Source: Gemmatimonadota bacterium (GTDB taxonomy: Bacteria > 4572-55 > J002). Taken from it: a DNA stretch of 56,384 bases. Positions 17,952 to 25,699 of this stretch are shown here, piece by piece. Location: assembly GCA_003697105.1 (NCBI GenBank), contig RFFQ01000169.1, positions 1 to 56,384 of the forward strand, given 5' to 3'. Both the position numbers and the translations under genes were made by a program. The notes under the pieces were generated by a model. The model was not told the origin of the DNA. It worked only from the letters and a program-made list of their open reading frames with translations, and searched no databases. Every line of letters begins with the position of its first letter. Position 1 is the stretch's first letter.

Positions 17952-19055
17952 CTAAAGGTGTCTTACTACAGTTTTGATAACTTGATTGAGTTCATTGAAA
18001 TCCCCGAAGGTTTGCCAGCCGGAGGCTGGAGTTGAGGTGTGCTTTATTGCTTGCAGTTGTGCTTGCCAACTTCCTCCCCCGGAATGTTGTTGGGGTGGGG
18101 CTGAGAGTTCAATCTGAAGCCCGGACATTCCAAATTTCCCAGTTACCACCGGTGGAAGATTACCTTTCTTGCGGACAAACGATATGCTGGTCTGGCCAAA
18201 CCCTTTGCTTTTCTTGGCGGAAAAGCCGTAAACCGTCAAGGTGGACCGGATGATCTTATTCAGCATTTGGAGGTCTTCCTTGACTTCCGCTTTGACCTGC
18301 TTCGGGGACTGAGAAATCAGATCAAATGGGAAATAGAGCAGGCTGAAATAGCCGCAGGCACCTTTTGGAGCAACTTCTAGCATCACCGGAACCGTCCCCG
18401 CTTTGGTTTTGCGATCATGGGGATTTATCACCTGTAAATCAATTGCATCAAAAAAAGTAGGATACGTGCGCAATCGCCCCCGCCGTCCCCACTTTTCGGC
18501 GTCTGGATCATCATCTTTTTTGGCATCCCCAAATAGCCGGTTGATCACCGCCGCCGGATACCCCATCAAGGATGCTACTGCCCGCAGATGCCCTTTCCAA
18601 GCAGACGGACGTACCATTGGCAGTTTAAAGACCGGGTCTTTGGTAATCGGATTGTCATGAATATAAAATGGCGTGTCATCTCCGCTGGTGTAGGGACGGA
18701 TCAATCGAAATTGAAACTGCAAAAAGAACGAATACGGCGGTAAGGATTGAATATCCACCGATGGCGGATAAATACCCAGTTGATCCAAACGGTTTAAGTA
18801 TGGTTCGATCAACTCTGCGGTATAGCTATTTTTGCCTCGGTTGTAATGAAGTAAGCTTTTGTAGCCCCCACCATACTTAAAATGACCATTTTTAGCAAAT
18901 TCTTTGGCATCAGCAATGACGGATTGCGCTAGCAGGTTTACGCGGGTATAAATATCGGTCAATTCCGTATAGGGCGCCCGGCGGTCATCGCCCACAATTC
19001 GTCGTACATCGCTTTCCCGAATACAAGGATATTCGGCATATAGATCATAACCCAT
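17952..19055 (-). CDS. RAMP-superfamily protein of the type III module (Cmr6-like or distinct)
   Basis: This is a 367-residue protein with a Cas7-type RAMP fold from residue ~110 (FKLPMVRPSAWKGHLRAV corresponds to the IPGSSLKGxLR motif; GFSAKKSKGFGQTSI is the glycine-rich loop near residue 275). About 110 residues before it are helical with no recognised motif. A low-complexity stretch PPQQHSGGG precedes the C-terminal tail. I chose the ATG at 19055 because a strong AAGGAGG site lies 7 nt upstream; the upstream in-frame ATG has none. It overlaps the end of the Cmr1-like gene by 11 bp, implying coupled translation. It could serve as Cmr6, or as a module-specific subunit; I cannot decide by sequence alone. 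Confidence 0.72.
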   Translation of the reverse strand: MGYDLYAEYPCIRESDVRRIVGDDRRAPYTELTDIYTRVNLLAQSVIADAKEFAKNGHFKYGGGYKSLLHYNRGKNSYTAELIEPYLNRLDQLGIYPPSVDIQSLPPYSFFLQFQFRLIRPYTSGDDTPFYIHDNPITKDPVFKLPMVRPSAWKGHLRAVASLMGYPAAVINRLFGDAKKDDDPDAEKWGRRGRLRTYPTFFDAIDLQVINPHDRKTKAGTVPVMLEVAPKGACGYFSLLYFPFDLISQSPKQVKAEVKEDLQMLNKIIRSTLTVYGFSAKKSKGFGQTSISFVRKKGNLPPVVTGKFGMSGLQIELSAPPQQHSGGGSWQAQLQAIKHTSTPASGWQTFGDFNELNQVIKTVVRHL

Positions 19056-19938
19056 GAAGCACCTCCTTACCGGTTTTAGTACCGCGGACACCCAGATCAT
19101 TTAGTTTTTTCAACACAACAGTCAACATCGCATCATCCGTAGTGTAGCCCCAAATTCGGGCGGCACCGCGTTCCCTAAACGAAAATACTTTTTTGCTAAT
19201 TCCCCGCCGTCCGGCAAGAAACCCTGTTGGGTCAATCTTGAGGAGATCGTTAATCTGTTGCTGGTTAATCCAGTAGCCGGACTTAAAAAAGAAGTGATCC
19301 AACCGTGGATATTCTTTCGGGGTCTGCGTGAGCCGGTTACGGATATTCTCCGATTGAGTGATGATCTGATTGAGATACGCCTCAACGGCGTTTCGGTCCA
19401 AACCGGCAGGAAGTTCGGGCAAGGATGAGATTTTGACCAGACCGAAATCAGGCATTTTGGGGGGTTTTTTGGTCGTCTGCCCGCCAATGGAGCCCCACTT
19501 ATCAATTAAGGTCAATGTTTTTTGCCACAACCAAAGCTCTTCCGCACGTAGGGGGCGCACGAACACAAATTGCAACTGAAATTGTTCTCCGCCCCGACGG
19601 GAAAGCCGGGTCTGTTTTGCATTTCCCTGACTATCGGTAATCAACAGCCGAAATTTACTGCTGTAACCGGTACAGCCAAATACCCGGCAAACCGGACAGA
19701 CATCTTTAAGCCCAGCCTCTAGGCTGTTTGTTTGGGAATACGCTTCTTCGTCAAAGATACACGAGTCATTACTGGTTGGGTCGCACGCAAACCCGCCCAG
19801 CCCACGAACAAGCGATTCATACCACCAGCGGATACTACCGACAATAGCGGTTTCTTGAATCTCATTACTCCGCCGGTCAATATCGCCTGTCCATAAAGGT
19901 GTCAAGGTTTTGAGTTGAATTTGGAGGATATTTTCCAC
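19045..19938 (-). CDS. Cmr1-like RAMP protein
   Basis: The N-terminus is diagnostic for Cmr1: LTPLWTGDIDRR, then EIQETAIVGSIRWWYESLVR and GLGGFACDP. Cmr1 contacts the 3' end of the crRNA and target in III-B complexes. A Cys motif (CPVCRVFGCTG, C81/C84, with C52 and C60) may bind zinc, and a second RAMP core segment is seen at FQLQFVFVRPLRAEELWL. A glycine-rich loop is present late in the chain (AARIWGYTT region). At 297 residues it is at the shorter end for Cmr1. The start is a GTG at 19938 preceded by AAAGGAG. It lies 69 bp after the ATP-grasp gene and is first among the four RAMP-module genes. Confidence 0.88.
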   Translation of the reverse strand: MENILQIQLKTLTPLWTGDIDRRSNEIQETAIVGSIRWWYESLVRGLGGFACDPTSNDSCIFDEEAYSQTNSLEAGLKDVCPVCRVFGCTGYSSKFRLLITDSQGNAKQTRLSRRGGEQFQLQFVFVRPLRAEELWLWQKTLTLIDKWGSIGGQTTKKPPKMPDFGLVKISSLPELPAGLDRNAVEAYLNQIITQSENIRNRLTQTPKEYPRLDHFFFKSGYWINQQQINDLLKIDPTGFLAGRRGISKKVFSFRERGAARIWGYTTDDAMLTVVLKKLNDLGVRGTKTGKEVLHGL

Positions 19939-20007
19939 ATAAACTCCTTTCGGTATGAGGTGAATGGAGCAAGAGGATTCGTTGCTACAATCGGGGTATA
20001 AATCCGG

Positions 20008-21180
20008 TTATATTGACAATTCCTGAATAAATTCAGCGGCTTCAATCACCGGCGCTAGCTCTTCCGATCGAATAAGATAACCGTATAATCCCATTCCGCG
20101 TTGAAATAGCGGATTAATCGGCTGATGGTGCATGATCATTGTGGAATAGGTTGCCATAATTTCATCATGCGTATGGCGATAGGGCTTATTTGCTTTGCGT
20201 CCCGCATAGCATGTGTAATATTTTCGCTCATAATGGGGAGTCAAAAAGGTATTATGTACCACAATGTGTGCCCATTCGCGGTAGATATCTATATCACAGG
20301 CGAAATTGAACATATCCGTCGTCAATCCCCCCGGTGGACGGCGATTGATTTCCATAGCAACCGGCGGTTGATCCGCACCAAAATAGAAAAATTCCAGGTG
20401 GAAAAAACTCTCTCGCAACTGAAACGCCTGAACGCATTTCATCCCAAACTCAACTACATTCTCTGGAATATGCCGTAACGAATAATAATAATGATTTGCA
20501 TCTGTATTCACTGTTTCGAGTGGGCTAGGATGATATTTATGTGAAGTATAAAACACCACTTGCCCATTCTGATCGACTAACCCATCAAAGGTGAGAATAT
20601 CCGCTTCAATAAAATCTTCCAAAAGGTAATCTACTTCGGGTTTGGTTTCAAAAAATGACTGCAACTGGGATTCATCTTCAATTTTGTAGATGTGTTGTGC
20701 CCCAACCCCCTGATCCGGCTTGGCGATCACGGGATAACCGGTCGCCTCGATAAACGCTCGTGCCGATGCTTCATCGGTAACCCGCGTACCGGGGGCAACC
20801 GGAATTCCTGCCGATTCAAACACCGCACGCATTTTGGATTTAGACTTAAACCGGTGTAATTCCGTGACGTTTAAACCCGGTATGTTAAAATCCGTCCGGA
20901 TTCTGGCATCTGTTTGCAACCAATGTTCATTATGGGATTCAAACCGGTCAAGCTTACCATATTTGTGGGTAAAATAGCCACATGCTCGCAAAATTTCATC
21001 GTAATGTTCCATATTGCCCACTTGATAATATTCGGTCAGACCCTCGTGGCTCAGGTCGTGGGGGAGTTGGTGATGTGGAACATCTGCAATGCCAAGCACG
21101 TTAACACCCAGTTCTTTTAAACGGATGCTAAATAAACGAAAATTTTGCGGGAAATGGGGTGATAAATAGACAAAATTCAT
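20008..21180 (-). CDS. ATP-grasp ligase (carboxylate-amine ligase type)
   Basis: This is a 390-residue ATP-grasp enzyme. A pre-ATP-grasp domain (MNFVYLSPHFPQNFRLFSIR) is followed by the ATP-grasp core: GYPVIAKPDQGVGAQHIYKI holds the nucleotide-binding Lys and glycine-rich loop (~170-190), LLEDFIEADILTFDGLV the hinge Glu, and HLEFFYFG ... AMEINRRPPGG the Mg-binding Glu and Asn. Such enzymes join a carboxylate to an amine or thiol via an acyl phosphate. The substrate is not evident. The ATG at 21180 has an AGGAG site 8 nt upstream. It is the first gene of the minus-strand operon containing the RAMP genes. A direct role with the RAMP module is not established. Confidence 0.9.
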   Translation of the reverse strand: MNFVYLSPHFPQNFRLFSIRLKELGVNVLGIADVPHHQLPHDLSHEGLTEYYQVGNMEHYDEILRACGYFTHKYGKLDRFESHNEHWLQTDARIRTDFNIPGLNVTELHRFKSKSKMRAVFESAGIPVAPGTRVTDEASARAFIEATGYPVIAKPDQGVGAQHIYKIEDESQLQSFFETKPEVDYLLEDFIEADILTFDGLVDQNGQVVFYTSHKYHPSPLETVNTDANHYYYSLRHIPENVVEFGMKCVQAFQLRESFFHLEFFYFGADQPPVAMEINRRPPGGLTTDMFNFACDIDIYREWAHIVVHNTFLTPHYERKYYTCYAGRKANKPYRHTHDEIMATYSTMIMHHQPINPLFQRGMGLYGYLIRSEELAPVIEAAEFIQELSI

Positions 21181-21210
21181 AATTTCGACTCCTATACAGA
21201 TACAAATGCC

Positions 21211-21263
21211 TTTTTTTCACTAGCAAAATACGGTATAATACCTTCATGCAAGTTACAATAAAA
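21211..21263. promoter_or_regulatory. Divergent promoters sharing a palindromic -10 region
   Basis: The palindrome GGTATAATACC contains TATAAT on the plus strand (21234-21239, toward the Ste24 gene) and TATTAT on the minus strand (21235-21240, toward the ATP-grasp/RAMP operon). Weak -35 hexamers lie 17 bp away on each side (TTTTTT at 21211-21216; TTTTAT on the minus strand at 21258-21263). Simultaneous use of both promoters would be mutually exclusive. Confidence 0.45.
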
Positions 21264-21308
21264 TTATCTTTGTGAAAAGGCAACCTTTTTATTGGGTACC
21301 ATCGAAAA

Positions 21309-22574
21309 ATGAACCTAATTCTCTGGATTTTCAGTGGTTTACTTTTACTAAAGCTCGCTGTCGAATTGGGTCTGAACATTCTCAACCGGCAAGAGACGCT
21401 ACGCCATGCGGGTCAAATTCCTCCAGCGTTTCAAGCGGTGATGGATGAAGAGACATACCAAAAAGCAGTGGCTTACACCCTTGCCAAAAATCGTTTTGGG
21501 CAATTTCAGCTTATTTTTCATACCGTCATTCTGGCAACTGTTATTCTAAGCGGTGTTTTGCCCGATTTATTTGATGTGACGCGTGCCTTTCTCGGCGATT
21601 CGATCTGGGCACAGGGGATGTACCTGGTGGGGGTAGGGTTTATCCTCATGATTCCTTCCATTCCGCTAGACCTATGGTCCACATTCAAACTGGAACAGCG
21701 GTTTGGTTTTAATACCACTACATTTAAGCTCTGGCTCGCCGATCAGATTAAAGGATTACTCGTGGGTTTTGCTATCGGTTATCCGCTGGTTTGTCTTACC
21801 CTAAAACTGGTTGATTGGGTGGGTGATAGTTGGTGGCTTTGGGCGTTTGGAATTATGGTTGGTTTTCAATTATTGATGATGATTCTCTATCCCAAGTTGA
21901 TCTTACCACTATTTAATAAACTCTCTCCGTTGCCCGAAGGCGAGCTGAAAACTCAATTGATGGCGCTTGCCGACCGCACCGGATTCCGGGCGAAAACGAT
22001 TCAGGTCATGGATGGGAGTAAGCGTTCCACCCATTCCAACGCTTTTTTTACCGGTTTTAGCCGCTGGCGCCGAATTGTGTTATTTGATACCCTGATCGAA
22101 CAACTCTCCCCCGCCGAACTGGAAGCGGTGCTGGCTCATGAAATCGGACATTATAAAAAAGGGCACGTTCCTAAGATGTTGGCAATTTCTATCGTTTTTG
22201 AGTTTATCGGATTTGCCCTGATTGCCCATTTAGCCCAAAGCGGCTGGTTTTACGGGGCATTTGGGTTTGCCCTCAGTGATGGGCTGGCACCGGTCTTTTT
22301 GTTGTTCTCTTTATTAAGCGGCTTAGTGACATTCTGGTTTACCCCGCTCTTTACCTCTCTTTCCCGTAAACATGAATACGAAGCAGACGCTTTCGCGCGT
22401 GAGGCAATCCACAGCGCAGAACCCATGATCAGCGCCTTGCGTAAACTGAGTGAAAAAAACCTGAGCAACTTGACCCCGCACCCTTGGTTTAGCCGCTTTT
22501 ATTACAGCCATCCCACGTTGCTCGAACGGGAAACTGCCCTACGCCAAGACGCCAAACCTCCAAATCCGGTATAA
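21309..22574 (+). CDS. M48 family metalloprotease, Ste24/CAAX prenyl protease type
   Basis: This is a membrane zinc protease of 421 residues with multiple transmembrane segments. The catalytic HExxH is LAHEIGHYKKGH (H277, E278, H281). The third ligand lies in the KHEYEADAFAREA segment (~356-368). The upstream FNTTTFKLWLADQIKG and THSNAFFTGFSRWRRIVLFD are typical of Ste24p. The eukaryotic enzyme trims prenylated CAAX proteins; in bacteria the family probably takes part in membrane protein quality control. It is divergent from the ATP-grasp operon and has no plus-strand partner close by. Confidence 0.92.
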   Translation: MNLILWIFSGLLLLKLAVELGLNILNRQETLRHAGQIPPAFQAVMDEETYQKAVAYTLAKNRFGQFQLIFHTVILATVILSGVLPDLFDVTRAFLGDSIWAQGMYLVGVGFILMIPSIPLDLWSTFKLEQRFGFNTTTFKLWLADQIKGLLVGFAIGYPLVCLTLKLVDWVGDSWWLWAFGIMVGFQLLMMILYPKLILPLFNKLSPLPEGELKTQLMALADRTGFRAKTIQVMDGSKRSTHSNAFFTGFSRWRRIVLFDTLIEQLSPAELEAVLAHEIGHYKKGHVPKMLAISIVFEFIGFALIAHLAQSGWFYGAFGFALSDGLAPVFLLFSLLSGLVTFWFTPLFTSLSRKHEYEADAFAREAIHSAEPMISALRKLSEKNLSNLTPHPWFSRFYYSHPTLLERETALRQDAKPPNPV

Positions 22575-22745
22575 TATTTGATATTATGAAACGATATGAA
22601 CGAAATTTGGCTCATCAACACAGAATCAAAAAGAACAAACTATAAATAGAATTAGCATGTTAGCGCCCTTAGGGGTTGAGAACGCTTGTGATAACTCGGT
22701 GTAGTGTTTTACCTGCATTTCGCCTTATTTATGAGGAGATTACTC

Positions 22746-23909
22746 ATGACGACAAACGGACGGGCGGACATTTTAATCGTTGACGACCAACCCAAAACAT
22801 TACGATTATTAACAACGATGCTAGAAAAACAGGGGTTTCGTGTCCGCACGGCTATCGATGGAGATGTTGCCTTAGAAGCGGTGGCGAACCAACTACCAGA
22901 CTTGATCTTATTGGATATTATGATGCCCAACATGAATGGCTATGAGGTGTGCCAAAAATTACGAGCCGCCGAGGCAACACAAAATATTCCGATTATTTTC
23001 CTCAGTGCCATCACCAATACGGAAGACATCGTTAAAGCATTTACTGCCGGAGGAAATGATTATGTGAGCAAACCCTTTCAAGCTCAAGAAGTCCTTGCTC
23101 GGGTGGAAACGCATCTGGAACTGCGAAAAATGGAACAAGAACTCAAGCACAAAAATATGTTGCTGGAACAGGAATTAATGGAACGCCGTGCGGCAGAAAT
23201 TGCTTTGCGCGAAGCCTTGATGCGGGAAAAAGAACTCAGCCGCCTTAAATCTCAATTCTTAACAATGGTTTCCCATGAATTCCGAACCCCCTTGACCGTC
23301 ATCCAATCCTCTGCAGAACTGTTTGCCACCTATCATCATCGACTCAACGAAGATGAACGCGCCCATCAACTGGAAAATATAAGACAAAGTATCAAGACAA
23401 TTACCACCCTGTTGGATAATTCATTATTACTCAATTATGCCGAGTCAAATATATTGCCCTACCACCCGGTAGCCGTAGATGTAGTCCGATTTTGTAAAAA
23501 ATTAGTAGAAGAAATCAACAATTTAAATCCGAAGCGCACTATTCATTTCAGTCACGAACCCGCCCGGATCCATGTTGAAATAGACCCCCAACTGACCCGC
23601 TATATCTTACTGAATGTGCTGAATAATGCCATCAAATATTCCCCAGTGACCTGTCCCATCATGTTAGAAGTACACCGCTACAATGGGAACGTTCAATTTC
23701 GGGTAGAAGATCAGGGAATCGGTATTCCGGCAAACGATCTCGTCCATCTATTTGAACCTTTTTTCCGGGCAAAAAATGTGGGAGAGACCGCCGGATTGGG
23801 CATCGGTCTCTCCGTTGCTAAATTGGCAATAGACCTCCATCAGGGCACCATCCAGATCGATAGTCAGGAAAACAGGGGTACCACTATCACTATTACCTTA
23901 CCCGCCTAA
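22746..23909 (+). CDS. Receiver domain-histidine kinase
   Basis: An N-terminal CheY-like receiver (ADILIVDDQP ... LILLDIMMPNMNGYE with the phospho-Asp ~52, then NDYVSKPF with the conserved Lys) is joined by a short coiled coil to a HisKA domain (FLTMVSHEFRTPLTVIQSSA) and a HATPase_c domain (NVLNNAIKYS, VEDQGIGIPANDL, GLGIGLSVAKLAI). No membrane segments are seen, so it is cytoplasmic. The receiver at the front suggests control of the kinase by phosphotransfer from another kinase. I chose the ATG at 22746 because of the GAGGAG site upstream; an earlier in-frame ATG at 22704 has none. A similar gene follows 21 bp downstream. Confidence 0.92.
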   Translation: MTTNGRADILIVDDQPKTLRLLTTMLEKQGFRVRTAIDGDVALEAVANQLPDLILLDIMMPNMNGYEVCQKLRAAEATQNIPIIFLSAITNTEDIVKAFTAGGNDYVSKPFQAQEVLARVETHLELRKMEQELKHKNMLLEQELMERRAAEIALREALMREKELSRLKSQFLTMVSHEFRTPLTVIQSSAELFATYHHRLNEDERAHQLENIRQSIKTITTLLDNSLLLNYAESNILPYHPVAVDVVRFCKKLVEEINNLNPKRTIHFSHEPARIHVEIDPQLTRYILLNVLNNAIKYSPVTCPIMLEVHRYNGNVQFRVEDQGIGIPANDLVHLFEPFFRAKNVGETAGLGIGLSVAKLAIDLHQGTIQIDSQENRGTTITITLPA

Positions 23910-23930
23910 AACACACTAGAAAGCCATGTG

Positions 23931-25568
23931 ATGACTGCGTCCAATACTGATATTTTAATCGTTGACGACCAACCCGCCAACCTCAACTTGCTTACCAGCA
24001 TCTTGACCGAACAGGGTTACACCACCCGTCTTGCTCTTGATGGAGAAATCGCACTTCGCATGGCACGCCACCAACCCCCCGATATTATTCTCCTTGATAT
24101 TCTCATGCCTGTCATGGATGGTTTAATGGTCTGCCAGAAGCTCAAAGCCGACCCGGCGCTACAAGCCATCCCCGTTATTTTCCTGAGCGCCGTTGCCGAT
24201 ACCTCCAAAATTGCGAAAGGTTTTGCCTGTGGCGGGGTGGATTACATCACCAAACCCTTTCGCGTCGGTGAAGTGCTTGCCCGAATTGAAACTCATTTGA
24301 AAATGAGTCGTATCACCCGTGATTTGGAGGCAAAAAATAGAGCACTAGAACAGGCAAACCAACATTTGCAGGAACTTGCCCAACAACTGAAACAGAGCCA
24401 ACATGAATTTGAGGCGATCTTCAATAATGCCGTTGTGGGCATTGCCCTGAGTGCTCCCGATGGCACGTTTGAACGGGCAAATCCCCGCTGGCTGGAAATG
24501 TTGGGCTATGATGCCGATGAATTAAACCAACTGACACTCGATATGATTACCCATGAAAAAGATCGGGAAACAAGTAGCATGTATATCCGCCGGGTGCAAT
24601 TGGGTGAACTCGTCCAGTATCGGTTTGAAAAACGGTTTGTTCGCAAAGATGGCTCTGAATTTTGGGGCGATATTGCCGTCGCCGCGATTACGGATGATGC
24701 CGGAAATTTATGCCATTTAGTCGCGGCATTAACCGACATCACCCGCCGAAAAATCGCCGAACAAGAGCTAAAAGCCTTCAATGCCAAATTGGAGAAAAAG
24801 GTGGTGGAACGAACGGTTGAACTCCAACACGCTTTGGAACGGGAAAAAGAGATCAACGACCTCAAAAGCCGTTTTATCACCAGTGTTTCCCATGAGTTCC
24901 GCACACCATTGACGATCATTCAAACTGGTGCTGAAATTTTGTACCGGTATAAAGAGTCGCTCAACCCCGAACGCGAAGCCCAGCATTTGCAATCTATCCT
25001 CAAACAAGTGCAACACATGAACTGCCTTCTGGAAGACGTGCTTAATGTCGGGCAGATTGAACGCGATGGTTGGGCATTCAACCCGTATGAAATCCGCCTA
25101 AAAGTATTCCTAGAACAATTTCGGATGGAATACCACGCTGGTGGCGATGCAAATCGGATTGAATTCCATTATCACGGCACGGATAGCGTGGCAATCATGG
25201 ATGAAAAGATGGTACGATTGATCTTAAATAACCTGATCGACAACGCCCTCAAATATTCACCGCCAGACCGCCCGGTACACGTGGAATTATACCATCGCCC
25301 AGAAGCCGTGACCTTCACCGTTCGGGATCACGGGATCGGTATCCCTGCTGACGATCAAAAATATATATTCACTCCTTTTTTCCGTGCCAAAAACGTGGAA
25401 CATATTCAAGGAACGGGCGTCGGCCTGACCATTGTCAACCATGCCGTTCATCTCCATCAAGGAGACATCCAGATCACCAGCGAACTGGATCAGGGTACCA
25501 CGGTTACCGTCACCTTTCCTCAAAAGTCACCATCACGGGCTGCCGAACCCACCACCACAGAAGATTAA
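23931..25568 (+). CDS. Receiver-PAS-histidine kinase
   Basis: The architecture parallels the preceding gene with a PAS domain added. The receiver comprises TDILIVDDQPANLNLLTSIL, IILLDILMPVMDGL and VDYITKPF. PAS follows at ~165-285 (FEAIFNNAVVGIALSAPDG, a PAC-like HLVAALTDITRRK end). After a coiled coil come HisKA (FITSVSHEFRTPLTIIQTGA) and HATPase_c (NLIDNALKYS, RDHGIGIPADDQ, GTGVGLTIVNHAV). The PAS fold would sense a small ligand or redox state. The ATG at 23931 was chosen; a GTG one codon earlier is equally possible. The strong likeness to the upstream gene points to a duplication. The downstream tandem cyclase may belong to the same unit. Confidence 0.92.
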   Translation: MTASNTDILIVDDQPANLNLLTSILTEQGYTTRLALDGEIALRMARHQPPDIILLDILMPVMDGLMVCQKLKADPALQAIPVIFLSAVADTSKIAKGFACGGVDYITKPFRVGEVLARIETHLKMSRITRDLEAKNRALEQANQHLQELAQQLKQSQHEFEAIFNNAVVGIALSAPDGTFERANPRWLEMLGYDADELNQLTLDMITHEKDRETSSMYIRRVQLGELVQYRFEKRFVRKDGSEFWGDIAVAAITDDAGNLCHLVAALTDITRRKIAEQELKAFNAKLEKKVVERTVELQHALEREKEINDLKSRFITSVSHEFRTPLTIIQTGAEILYRYKESLNPEREAQHLQSILKQVQHMNCLLEDVLNVGQIERDGWAFNPYEIRLKVFLEQFRMEYHAGGDANRIEFHYHGTDSVAIMDEKMVRLILNNLIDNALKYSPPDRPVHVELYHRPEAVTFTVRDHGIGIPADDQKYIFTPFFRAKNVEHIQGTGVGLTIVNHAVHLHQGDIQITSELDQGTTVTVTFPQKSPSRAAEPTTTED

Positions 25569-25699
25569 GGGGTCGTTGAGGTGCTCGCCCGGTGACCCTG
25601 ATCCACACCCAACTAAAAGTTTACTTAAACTTTTGTTTGCTAGATTGGTCAAAACTCACAGAACCGCGATTCACGTGGATTTATCCACCAACTTAAAGC

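Noticed and set aside
14825-21180. CRISPR array near the RAMP genes
   Set aside because: I looked for direct repeats of 25-40 bp with regular spacers in the gaps and flanks and saw none. All gaps in this stretch are under 130 bp.
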